DNA of 10,152 bases from Heteroscillospira sp050252415 (lineage in GTDB: Bacteria > Bacillota > Clostridia > Oscillospirales > Oscillospiraceae): NCBI GenBank assembly GCA_050252415.1, contig JBFWKZ010000089.1, positions 1 through 10,152 on the forward strand, given 5' to 3'. A program made the translations under genes and the position numbers. Below, piece by piece: positions 1 to 5,835 of this stretch. Each line of letters begins with the position of its first letter. Within the stretch, counting starts at the first letter, position 1. Below the pieces are notes generated by a model, which saw only the letters and a list, made by a program, of their open reading frames with translations, did not search any database and was not told the DNA's origin.

Positions 1-2
1 CG

Positions 3-60
3 TGGTCGGAGTGAAATTATAGGACTTGGAAAAACGCAATCAATAGTTTTTAGGCAATCG
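3..60. repeat. Degenerate repeat, copy R1
   Basis: Positions 8-30 match positions 1346-1368 perfectly over 23 bases, and weaker similarity continues to about 60 (compare 1369-1408) with a small gap. Read in the frame that is open in the second copy, R1 contains TAG and TAA, so it is not coding. Positions 3-14 also match the 3' end of the tRNA-Pro gene (2583-2594) at 11 of 12 bases. The origin is unknown; it may be the remnant of a mobile element or an intergenic repeat. Confidence 0.6.
16..43 (-). promoter_or_regulatory. Possible sigma-A promoter reading off the left edge
   Basis: On the minus strand TTGATT (38-43) and TATAAT (16-21) are separated by 16 nt. It lies inside repeat R1 and would drive a gene left of the window. 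The equivalent boxes in copy R2 are 21 nt apart, so the pairing is not conserved between copies and may be fortuitous. Confidence 0.35.
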
Positions 61-159
61 GAGAGTAAGTCATGTGGTTCTGTTCGGAGCATACTTATAG
101 GCTTGATTGTCATATAAAAGTTCTTTGAGAGTGCGGAAGGTCAGATCCTATATTTCCTC

Positions 160-1080
160 CTAAAGAAGCAACAGCCTATCCATACCCAGCCCGCTTATGA
201 GGCAACGCGCTTTTCTGTTTTCCGTCATTTTCGCTATCCAGTCAACGAAGCCGCCGTCACCGACTTCAATCGTCTCATGATCCTTTTCCATGTGCAGCTT
301 AAAATTTATGCCTTTGTAATAATTATTATCTTCATGCTCTAAATCGAATGACAGCGGCACTTCCGGCAGTGCGCTTTCCACAAGCTCCACCATTCTTTCA
401 AAAAAGCCGTCGCTATCCGTGTATCCACTCCTCTTTCTCAACACCACGGACAGTTTGGCACCATACTTTTCATTAAACAGCCTTTTATAATAGGCAAGCT
501 GTTTTACAAGGAGCTCTTTCTCACAGCAATAGGAACCGCCATCTTTTCCGGAGGATACCATGCAGAAAATCCCAAAATGAGGAAAAGACAATTTTCCGGA
601 AAAGGCTTGCGCTCTCACAACTCTTGCCGTCGTACAGTAATGAACCGTTTGCGCTTTTGCAATAACTCTGTTTTTCAGCCTGTCGGAAATAATAACGGCC
701 AACATATTGGTGGGGTCTGCCAGAGTTTCCGTTCCTCTTACCGCGCTTATCACATTATTCTGATCAACACAGCCGAAGACCGAACAGCTTCCAAACGAAG
801 CGGACGGAGATAATAGGATGCCGCTGATCCCCATATCACCGGCAATTTTCAACAGCTCCGTTTCCAGATGGTGATATTGTGCAGGATCTATTTCACTAGG
901 AATAGTAAAACGGTTTGTCTGGTAGGCCTTAAGCAATCCAGCCGGAGTTAGCTTTTCTGCCTGTAATCTATAGGCCTCGAGAAAAAGAGTATTAAGGTCT
1001 GATTTTGGAAGAGATCGCAGCTTTTCAAGCAAATCCGCATCTTTTATTTCGTCTAAAATTCGGCCAATGATTCTTTCCAT
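160..1080 (-). CDS. Stand-alone class II aminoacyl-tRNA synthetase-like protein (HisRS/HisZ-related)
   Basis: 306 residues from the ATG at 1080. The C-terminal half carries class II synthetase landmarks in HisRS order: Arg153/Arg156 in a motif-2-like strand (TARVVRAQ), HFG at 168-170, YKGINFK at 255-261 (compare the YYTGIVFE strand of HisRS), GDGGFVDW at 274-281 (compare GGRYDGL), and a motif-3-like SGLGMDRLL at 296-304. A conserved-looking block RGTE/DPTN lies at 115-125, after about 60 helical residues. The protein ends just after motif 3, so there is no anticodon-binding domain, and it is shorter than HisRS (about 420 residues). Inference: it is unlikely to charge tRNA in the usual way and may be a HisZ-like regulatory subunit or an amino-acid-activating paralog. 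No his genes are nearby to support HisZ. It has its own promoter and no clear terminator. The gene is certain; the exact function is not. Confidence 0.75.
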   Translation of the reverse strand: MERIIGRILDEIKDADLLEKLRSLPKSDLNTLFLEAYRLQAEKLTPAGLLKAYQTNRFTIPSEIDPAQYHHLETELLKIAGDMGISGILLSPSASFGSCSVFGCVDQNNVISAVRGTETLADPTNMLAVIISDRLKNRVIAKAQTVHYCTTARVVRAQAFSGKLSFPHFGIFCMVSSGKDGGSYCCEKELLVKQLAYYKRLFNEKYGAKLSVVLRKRSGYTDSDGFFERMVELVESALPEVPLSFDLEHEDNNYYKGINFKLHMEKDHETIEVGDGGFVDWIAKMTENRKARCLISGLGMDRLLLL

Positions 1081-1084
1081 ATAT

Positions 1085-1093
1085 CCACCACCT
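1085..1093 (-). promoter_or_regulatory. Ribosome binding site deciding the start at 1080
   Basis: The minus strand reads AGGTGGTGG here, with 7 nt between AGGTGG and the ATG at 1078-1080. An in-frame ATG six codons upstream (1096-1098) would place this site inside the coding sequence and has no ribosome binding site of its own, so the shorter protein is preferred. Confidence 0.7.
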
Positions 1094-1117
1094 GACATAA
1101 ATAACTATTATTGTGCA

Positions 1118-1126
1118 ATTATACCA
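1118..1126 (-). promoter_or_regulatory. Extended -10 promoter for the synthetase-like gene
   Basis: The minus strand reads TGGTATAAT, a perfect extended -10 (TGn plus TATAAT). No convincing -35 hexamer is seen at 17 nt. Transcription would start near 1111, giving a leader of about 30 nt before the ATG at 1080. Confidence 0.55.
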
Positions 1127-1293
1127 TAGTCTTATTTGTCATGCAGCAAATTTCTTGGATTTGGGCCTCGCTTCTATTAGATCTTCTTTCGAAATGTTAT
1201 TTTTAATAAGGGATAAACATCTCGGGTAATTTTATATCCTGAAAGAAAATACCTATCATATTTACGAAGAAACCGCCTGCTTTCAAACATAAA

Positions 1294-1341
1294 AAAATCG
1301 TTTCTATAGGATAATTCCTCAATTCCTATAGAAACGATTTT
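1294..1341. repeat. 18-bp perfect inverted repeat (hairpin)
   Basis: Left arm 1294-1311 and right arm 1324-1341 are perfect reverse complements (AAAATCGTTTCTATAGGA and its complement) around a 12-nt loop. On the minus strand the hairpin is followed by a run of seven T (complement of 1291-1297), so it could act as a terminator in that direction, but the stem is A+T-rich and no confident gene ends just upstream of it. Its position directly beside repeat R2 also allows it to be part of a mobile element end. Confidence 0.7.
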
Positions 1342-1408
1342 GGTTGGAGTGAAATTATAGGACTTGGAGAAATCCAGTAATATCAATGGTTTTCAGGCAA
1401 ACGGCAAG
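1342..1408. repeat. Degenerate repeat, copy R2
   Basis: Second copy of the family at the left edge: 1346-1368 equals 8-30 exactly, followed by a gapped, weaker match to about 1408. The minus strand holds TATAAT at 1354-1359, but without a -35 box at usual spacing. The copy directly abuts the 18-bp inverted repeat. Confidence 0.6.
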
Positions 1409-1657
1409 CAGTATTTACACGAAATCGCGTTTTGGAGTGACGAAAATCGAGCTCAACGCAAAATTGAATGCCAGAACCGTCTGATGGCGGATGTTGGAGA
1501 AATTAATGGAGAAGAAAAAACGGGACGTTGCCAAGGCCACGCAAGAATCACAACAGAATGGGAACAGTTCAAACGATACTTCCATCATTGCTCATATATC
1601 CCCGCCAAACGGGAAGTTGACGCGCTGGGGAATTATGCTCATTCGTTCTGTTTCTAA
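1364..1657 (+). CDS. Doubtful 97-codon open frame, possibly a gene remnant
   Basis: A TTG-initiated frame of 97 codons begins within repeat R2. The product is polar, with a charged central part (LHEIAFWSDENRAQRKIE) and a Cys/His-containing tail (YFHHCSYIP). I do not recognise a family. There is no good ribosome binding site before the TTG, and a second overlapping frame (1491-1679) has similar composition, as expected of decayed coding DNA with a frameshift. The related sequence at 38-60 is interrupted by stops. It could be a fragment of a mobile-element gene or non-coding; I lean towards non-functional. Confidence 0.2.
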   Translation: MEKSSNINGFQANGKQYLHEIAFWSDENRAQRKIECQNRLMADVGEINGEEKTGRCQGHARITTEWEQFKRYFHHCSYIPAKREVDALGNYAHSFCF

Positions 1658-2349
1658 TTATTTGCTGCAAGCCAATTAACATAATCTTCAGGATATTCTT
1701 CTACAGCAATCTGCTTTGTATGGTTTGATAGTTTCTCCTGCGTCAACTTTTCAAAAGAATCTGCTGGAAACGCAATTTCATACATTCCGTTTTCATCAAA
1801 ATAGATTGTTTGTATTCCAGTGAAGTTATAGTTTTCTCCTAATTGCTCGATGACATCCATTGTTATTTTAGCGGGCATTAAGAAACTATCTTGCTCTGTC
1901 AAATTCTCGGTGTTGTATACGCCTAAAAGGTATAGACGCTGTGATTTGATTTTATAATTTTCTGCACTAATCTCCGTCCATATATCAATGTTCTTCGGAA
2001 ATATTAGATTATCAGGCATATTTCCAATTATGGTAGTATAATCTTCTCTCGCCTGTTCATTTTCTTTTTGATTTAAATCTTCATCATGAAGCGTGTTGCG
2101 TTGTCTACGATAATCCAAAACAAAGCCCAGGTTATTGCTGGCTAAATATCTATCGTTATACCAATCATACTCACAAATTATTTTATCTTGCAGATTTAAA
2201 ACTTCTTTTGCATAATGTGATAACTCTCTTTCTGCAATATGTTTACCCCAGATATAGATTGATCCTATTTGATAGAGAACCAGCACTGCTAAAATAGCAA
2301 TAAAACTAAAAATAATCTTTTTTTTTATCATATCCTTCTTGATTTTCAC
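1654..2349 (-). CDS. Unrecognised membrane-anchored protein with a single N-terminal transmembrane segment
   Basis: 231 residues from a GTG start at 2349, preceded by AAGG seven nt upstream; an ATG five codons further in has a purine-rich site only 2-3 nt away, so GTG is preferred. Residues 1-11 are very basic (Lys-rich), residues about 12-34 form one hydrophobic helix, and the remaining ~195 residues are hydrophilic and acidic, so by the positive-inside rule the bulk should face the outside of the cell. There is no lipobox or signal-peptidase motif that I can see, so it is probably anchored. The C-terminal domain has no motif I know; Tyr, Asn and Glu are abundant. The base composition is clearly more A+T-rich than the proline and copper genes, which hints at transfer. 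It has its own promoter and appears monocistronic. Function unknown. Confidence 0.75.
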   Translation of the reverse strand: MKIKKDMIKKKIIFSFIAILAVLVLYQIGSIYIWGKHIAERELSHYAKEVLNLQDKIICEYDWYNDRYLASNNLGFVLDYRRQRNTLHDEDLNQKENEQAREDYTTIIGNMPDNLIFPKNIDIWTEISAENYKIKSQRLYLLGVYNTENLTEQDSFLMPAKITMDVIEQLGENYNFTGIQTIYFDENGMYEIAFPADSFEKLTQEKLSNHTKQIAVEEYPEDYVNWLAANN

Positions 2350-2422
2350 TCACACACCTTGTTTCGTGAAATATATATAATCTCCATGTCAAATACAGAC
2401 TTGGTCATATAATTTATTCAAT

Positions 2423-2451
2423 ATTGTAACTGATATTGGTATGAAAAGCAA
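2423..2451 (-). promoter_or_regulatory. Promoter for the membrane-anchored protein gene
   Basis: On the minus strand TTGCTT (2446-2451) and TACAAT (2423-2428) are exactly 17 nt apart. Transcription would begin near 2416, leaving a leader of about 65 nt before the GTG at 2349. A TTGACA also occurs closer to the gene on the minus strand (near 2384), but it lacks a -10 box at the proper distance. Confidence 0.5.
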
Positions 2452-2484
2452 GGCAGGCTCATATAGGTCCTCCATTTTATTATC

Positions 2485-2500
2485 GAGTGCAATTATAGGA
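2485..2500. repeat. Short partial copy of the repeat family (R3)
   Basis: GAGTGCAATTATAGGA matches the core of R1 and R2 at 15 of 16 bases. The similarity does not extend further. On the minus strand it holds TATAAT, but no -35 box at normal spacing is seen. It could be a chance match to a promoter-like core. Confidence 0.35.
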
Positions 2501-2547
2501 TTTATACCGGGCTGTATGGTTACAAACCCGCACGGCTACAGGCACAC

Positions 2548-2579
2548 AAAAGGCCGCCGATAAAAATCGACGGCCTTTT
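2548..2579 (-). terminator. Intrinsic terminator of the tRNA-Pro gene
   Basis: A 14-bp stem (arms 2548-2561 and 2566-2579, one G-T wobble) with a 4-nt loop ends in TTTT in both directions. On the minus strand it starts 3 nt after the tRNA's CCA end, so it serves the tRNA transcript. It could also stop any plus-strand readthrough. Confidence 0.85.
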
Positions 2580-2582
2580 CGA

Positions 2583-2660
2583 TGGTCCGAGTGACTGGAG
2601 TCGAACCAGCGGCCTCTTGAACCCCATTCAAGCGCGCTACCAAACTGCGCTACACCCGGA
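2583..2660 (-). tRNA. tRNA-Pro, anticodon GGG
   Basis: The minus strand folds into a full cloverleaf: acceptor stem TCCGGGT/ACTCGGA (one G-U pair), D arm with GCGC/GCGC, anticodon stem CTTGA/TCAAG, and T arm GCTGG-TTCGACT-CCAGT hmm-like in length with the invariant TTCGA loop. The 7-nt anticodon loop ATGGGGT gives anticodon GGG, reading proline CCC (and CCU). The loop is identical to that of E. coli tRNA-Pro(GGG), including its unusual A32-U38 pair, which supports the assignment. The 3' CCA is encoded (2583-2585). It lies divergent from the proline biosynthesis operon. Confidence 0.95.
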
Positions 2661-2689
2661 TATTTATGTGCTGCTTCAACAGCTTAATT

Positions 2690-2718
2690 ATATTAACACA
2701 AGCCCATATCAAATGCAA
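2690..2718 (-). promoter_or_regulatory. Promoter for tRNA-Pro
   Basis: On the minus strand TTGCAT (2713-2718) and TAATAT (2690-2695) are 17 nt apart; an overlapping TATAAT three nt downstream is an alternative -10. Transcription would start some 20-25 nt before the mature tRNA 5' end at 2660. Confidence 0.6.
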
Positions 2719-2831
2719 GTCTTAAATTTAAAAAACCGTAAATTTTTTGTTTTTCTACTTAGAGCATCAAAACCATGGTTTTATGATGCGTAAATTTTAC
2801 TTTTTTCAATCAAAATGGACGCGTAATTGCT

Positions 2832-2860
2832 TTGAAAAGGCCATTCTTTTGTGCTACAAT
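2832..2860 (+). promoter_or_regulatory. Promoter of the proCBA operon
   Basis: TTGAAA (2832-2837) and TACAAT (2855-2860) are 17 nt apart, a strong sigma-A-type match. The expected start near 2867 falls on the ribosome binding site, so the leader is only about 15 nt. That leaves no room for a T-box, attenuator or riboswitch: any control must act at transcription initiation or on the enzymes. Confidence 0.75.
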
Positions 2861-2881
2861 GAGCTAAAGGAGATGATCTCA

Positions 2882-3691
2882 ATGTATCATAATATCGGAT
2901 TTATCGGCTGTGGAAATATGGGTGGTGCCATTGCCCGCGCCGTTTGTAAGAGTGTCGATCCAAAGCTTGTTCGCATATCCAACCGGACCGTGGAAAAGGC
3001 AAAAAGGCTGGCAGGCGAGTTGGGCTGCAGCGTTTCGACCAATAAACAGATCGCCGCCGAATGCGACCTTATTATCCTTGCGGTAAAGCCGCAGATGATG
3101 GCGGATATGCTGGCGGATATCGCATCTGTGCTCGAACAGCGGAATGACCGTTTCGTTCTCGTCACGATAGCGGGGGGGCTGACGATACAGAGTATCCTGA
3201 GCATGGCCGGCGGAGAATATCCCGTGATCCGCATTATGCCGAATACACCGGTGGCCATAGGCGCCGGCGTGGTGCAGATGTGTTCCGTCGGGACGACGGA
3301 GGAGGAGACGAAAAATTTTGTCGACCTCATGGCACCTGCCGGGCTTATCGATAGGCTGCCTGAGAATCTGATCGACGCCGCTTCGGCGGTGTCCGGCTGC
3401 GGCCCGGCACTTATATGCCTGTTTATGGAAGCCCTGGCGGATGGCGGCGTGGCTTGCGGCCTGCCCAGAGACAAAGCGCTGAGTTATGCCGCGCAGACCC
3501 TGCTTGGTACGGCTAAGCTGGCGCTGGAGAGTGGTGAACATCCCGGCGTTATGAAAGACAAGGTCTGTTCCCCCGGCGGTACGACGATTCAAGGTGTCCG
3601 CGCGCTTGAAAGGGGCGGGCTGCGCTCCGCCACGATGGAGGCGGTGATTGCCGCATTTGAAAAGACACTGGCGCTTGGAAAGGGGAAATAG
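2882..3691 (+). CDS. proC: Pyrroline-5-carboxylate reductase
   Basis: ProC performs the last step of proline synthesis in the cytoplasm: reduction of 1-pyrroline-5-carboxylate to L-proline with NAD(P)H. The 269 residues match the family's usual length. Visible features are the N-terminal Rossmann fold with GCGNMG at 9-14, VKPQ at 68-71, MPNTP at 119-123, the helical dimerisation region with SGCGPA at 171-176, and the family signature starting SPGGTT at 230-235. The start at 2882 is chosen because AAAGGAG (2866-2872) lies 9 nt upstream and the Rossmann strand begins at once; upstream in-frame codons precede the promoter start and an ATG at 2873 touches the ribosome binding site. It is the first gene of proC-proB-proA, with proB 1 nt downstream. 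Confidence 0.97.
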   Translation: MYHNIGFIGCGNMGGAIARAVCKSVDPKLVRISNRTVEKAKRLAGELGCSVSTNKQIAAECDLIILAVKPQMMADMLADIASVLEQRNDRFVLVTIAGGLTIQSILSMAGGEYPVIRIMPNTPVAIGAGVVQMCSVGTTEEETKNFVDLMAPAGLIDRLPENLIDAASAVSGCGPALICLFMEALADGGVACGLPRDKALSYAAQTLLGTAKLALESGEHPGVMKDKVCSPGGTTIQGVRALERGGLRSATMEAVIAAFEKTLALGKGK

Positions 3692-3692
3692 C

Positions 3693-4478
3693 ATGAAGAT
3701 CGTTGTCAAGATCGGGACCTCGACACTTGCCCATGCCACGGGAAGGCTGAATGTCCGGCATGTCGAAGCTCTGGTCAAAGTACTCAGCGACCTTAAAAAT
3801 GCGGGACATGAGCTGGTACTCGTATCCTCCGGCGCAATCGGAATGGGCGTCGGCAAACTGATGCTGCCGGGACGGCCGAACGATATGCCGACGAAGCAGG
3901 CCGCCGCGGCCGTGGGCCAGTGCGAACTGATGTACACCTATGACAAGCTGTTCGCCGAATATAACCACACCGTGGCACAGGTGCTGCTTACCGGCGAGGA
4001 TATCTGCAATGACCACCGGTGCCAAAACGTGCGAAATACAATCTTTCGCCTGCTGGAGCTGAAGGCCCTGCCGATTATCAATGAAAACGACGCCGTTTCC
4101 ACCGATGAGATAGGCGTTGACAACACCATAGGTGAGAACGATACCCTATCGGCAATCGTCGCACGGCTGATCAATGCAAACCTTCTGATCCTGCTCTCCG
4201 ATATCGACGGGCTTTATACGGCGGATCCGAGGTGCAACTCCGACGCCGCGCTGATACCGGTGGTTGAGGAGATAACGCCGGAGATTGAAGCGCTGGCGGG
4301 CGGAAAGGGAAGCTGCTTGGGATCCGGCGGGATGGCAACGAAGCTCAAAGCAGCAAAGCTTATCGGCGAGGTTGGAGGCGATATGATCATCGCAAACGGC
4401 GACCATCCCGAAAAGCTTTATGATATCGTCGACGGCAAGCCCGTCGGCACAAGATTTATTGGAAGGAGGCAGCTATGA
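3693..4478 (+). CDS. proB: Glutamate 5-kinase, short form without PUA domain
   Basis: ProB phosphorylates L-glutamate with ATP to gamma-glutamyl phosphate, the committed step of proline synthesis; the unstable product is passed to ProA. 261 residues cover only the amino acid kinase domain: Lys6 in VVKIGTS, SSGAIG at 45-50, the glutamate-site NENDAVS at 130-136, LLSDIDGLYTADPR at 167-180, and GGMATK at 212-217. E. coli ProB is 367 residues with a C-terminal PUA domain; that domain is absent here, and the stop is followed at once by proA, so this is a natural short form and not a truncation. The ATG is preceded by GGAAAGGGG at the end of proC. Its stop overlaps the proA start (ATGA), which suggests translational coupling and matched amounts. 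Proline feedback would have to act on the kinase domain itself. Confidence 0.97.
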   Translation: MKIVVKIGTSTLAHATGRLNVRHVEALVKVLSDLKNAGHELVLVSSGAIGMGVGKLMLPGRPNDMPTKQAAAAVGQCELMYTYDKLFAEYNHTVAQVLLTGEDICNDHRCQNVRNTIFRLLELKALPIINENDAVSTDEIGVDNTIGENDTLSAIVARLINANLLILLSDIDGLYTADPRCNSDAALIPVVEEITPEIEALAGGKGSCLGSGGMATKLKAAKLIGEVGGDMIIANGDHPEKLYDIVDGKPVGTRFIGRRQL

Positions 4479-5734
4479 GAGCAACAAGAGACATCATTCT
4501 GGATGCCGTATCGGCGAAGAGCGCCGTCGCCCTTGCAACGACCGATACGAAAAATCGTGCGCTTGCCGCTATGGCGGACGCACTGATTGCGGATACGGCG
4601 GCGATACTGGCGGCAAACGCGCTGGATATGGATGCCGCGAAAGGGACCATCAGCGAAGTCATGCTTGACCGGCTGGCGCTCACATCCGAGCGTATCCAGG
4701 GCATGGCGAAGGGCATCCGGGAGGTGGTGGCGCTTCCCGATCCCGCAGGCTGTGTCATGAGGCGGGTTGACCGGCCGAACGGGCTCGTCATCGAGAAGAC
4801 AGCTGTTCCAATGGGCGTTATCGCGATTATATATGAGAGCCGCCCAAACGTCACGGCAGATGCCGCAGCGCTGGCGGTCAAGGCTGGTTCAAGCTGTGTG
4901 CTGCGCGGAGGCAAAGAGGCATGGCACAGTGCAAACGCGATCGTCCAGTCTCTGCGGAAGGGCCTTAATGCGGCAGAAATGCCCGAGACCGCGGTCAATC
5001 TGGTGGAGGATACCAGCCGTGAAAGCGCCAATGAACTGATGACGGCTGCCGGACTCATCGACCTGCTTATTCCAAGAGGCGGGGCGGGACTTATCAAGGC
5101 GTGCGTTGACAATGCCACCGTTCCCTGCATCGAGACAGGCACAGGAATCTGCCACATTTATGTCGATAAGTCGGCGGATGTGAATATGGCGCTCAACATT
5201 GTGGAAAACGCCAAGACAAGCCGGCCCAGCGTCTGCAACGCCTGTGAGGTCTGCATTGTCCACCGCGACGCGGCGGCAGAGTTTTTGCCGCGGCTCAAGA
5301 TGCGTCTTGTGGATGAGCGGGCGGCCGCCGGAAAACCGCCTGTGGAGCTCAGACTCTCCAAAGAGGCGGCAAGCTTCATAGACGGTGTTCCGGCTTCCGG
5401 AGACGATTTCGACAGGGAATATTTGGACTATATCCTTGCGGTTAAGGTCGTCGATGATTTGCAGGAGGCAATTGCACATATTGCGAAGCACTCCACGCAC
5501 CACAGCGACGCAATCGTCACCTCGGATAATGCTGCCGCACGTGAATTTACGGCGCGGGTAGACAGCGCGGCCGTATATGTCAACGCCTCCACCCGGTTTA
5601 CCGACGGCGGCGAGTTTGGGCTCGGCTGCGAAATGGGCATATCCACCCAGAAGCTGCACGCGCGTGGTCCCATGGGACTTATGGAACTGTGCACCTATAA
5701 GTACATTATCAGAGGTACCGGACAGATCCGCTAG
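4475..5734 (+). CDS. proA: Glutamate-5-semialdehyde dehydrogenase (gamma-glutamyl phosphate reductase)
   Basis: ProA reduces gamma-glutamyl phosphate to glutamate 5-semialdehyde with NADPH; the product cyclises spontaneously to the ProC substrate. The 419 residues match the family length. The aldehyde-dehydrogenase-type fold shows VPMGVIAIIYESRPNV at 111-126, the LRGGKEA nucleotide-site loop at 143-149, LIPRGG at 198-203, and the catalytic cysteine Cys254 in SVCNACE. The C-terminal part has the family's NASTRFTDGGEFGLG and the ISTQKLHARGP segment. AAGGAGG (4463-4469) lies 5 nt before the ATG, which overlaps the proB stop by 4 nt. It is the last gene of the operon, followed by two terminators. 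No defects are seen. Confidence 0.97.
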   Translation: MRATRDIILDAVSAKSAVALATTDTKNRALAAMADALIADTAAILAANALDMDAAKGTISEVMLDRLALTSERIQGMAKGIREVVALPDPAGCVMRRVDRPNGLVIEKTAVPMGVIAIIYESRPNVTADAAALAVKAGSSCVLRGGKEAWHSANAIVQSLRKGLNAAEMPETAVNLVEDTSRESANELMTAAGLIDLLIPRGGAGLIKACVDNATVPCIETGTGICHIYVDKSADVNMALNIVENAKTSRPSVCNACEVCIVHRDAAAEFLPRLKMRLVDERAAAGKPPVELRLSKEAASFIDGVPASGDDFDREYLDYILAVKVVDDLQEAIAHIAKHSTHHSDAIVTSDNAAAREFTARVDSAAVYVNASTRFTDGGEFGLGCEMGISTQKLHARGPMGLMELCTYKYIIRGTGQIR

Positions 5735-5751
5735 AAATTCTTACTATAAAA

Positions 5752-5774
5752 AAACAGCCGCTTAGCGGCTGTTT
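5752..5774 (+). terminator. First terminator after proA
   Basis: A perfect 10-bp stem (AAACAGCCGC, 5752-5761; arm 5765-5774) with a TTA loop ends in TTT, 17 nt after the proA stop. The T-run is short, which may explain the second hairpin just downstream. Confidence 0.8.
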
Positions 5775-5785
5775 CAGTTTATATG

Positions 5786-5814
5786 AAAAAGTCCGGCGAG
5801 AGCCGGGCTTTTTT
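5786..5814. terminator. Second, bidirectional terminator
   Basis: A 12-bp stem (arms 5786-5797 and 5802-5813, one G-T wobble) with a GAGA tetraloop is followed by six T on the plus strand and, read from the other side, by five T on the minus strand. It lies between the convergent proA and threonine aldolase genes and can serve both. Confidence 0.85.
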
Positions 5815-5835
5815 CTATAGGTACGGCGGTCCTTT

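Larger units (their letters stand above)
1127..1653. other. Gene-poor, A+T-rich interval
   Basis: No gene can be called with confidence here. The interval holds the inverted repeat at 1294-1341, repeat copy R2 at 1342-1408, and a doubtful open frame at 1364-1657. Short frames on both strands lack ribosome binding sites at proper distance and resemble no family I recognise. It may be the decayed remains of an inserted element. Confidence 0.5.

Noticed and set aside
577..813. Plus-strand frame inside the synthetase-like gene
   Set aside because: It is opposite a gene with recognisable class II motifs and has a basic, low-information product.
1081..1098. Upstream ATG for the synthetase-like protein
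   Set aside because: It lacks a ribosome binding site, while AGGTGGTGG sits at proper distance before the ATG at 1080.
1177..1386. 69-codon minus-strand frame with a TTG start
   Set aside because: It reads through both repeat R2 and the 18-bp inverted repeat, has no ribosome binding site, and resembles no family.
2661..2881. T-box or riboswitch upstream of proC
   Set aside because: The -10 box ends at 2860 and the ribosome binding site starts at 2866, so there is no leader; the remaining sequence holds only the two divergent promoters.
2879..5659. Long minus-strand open frames opposite proC, proB and proA (for example 2879-3937 and 4889-5659)
   Set aside because: They lie opposite clearly conserved enzymes, have Arg/Pro/Ala/Ser-rich products typical of antisense frames, and lack ribosome binding sites.
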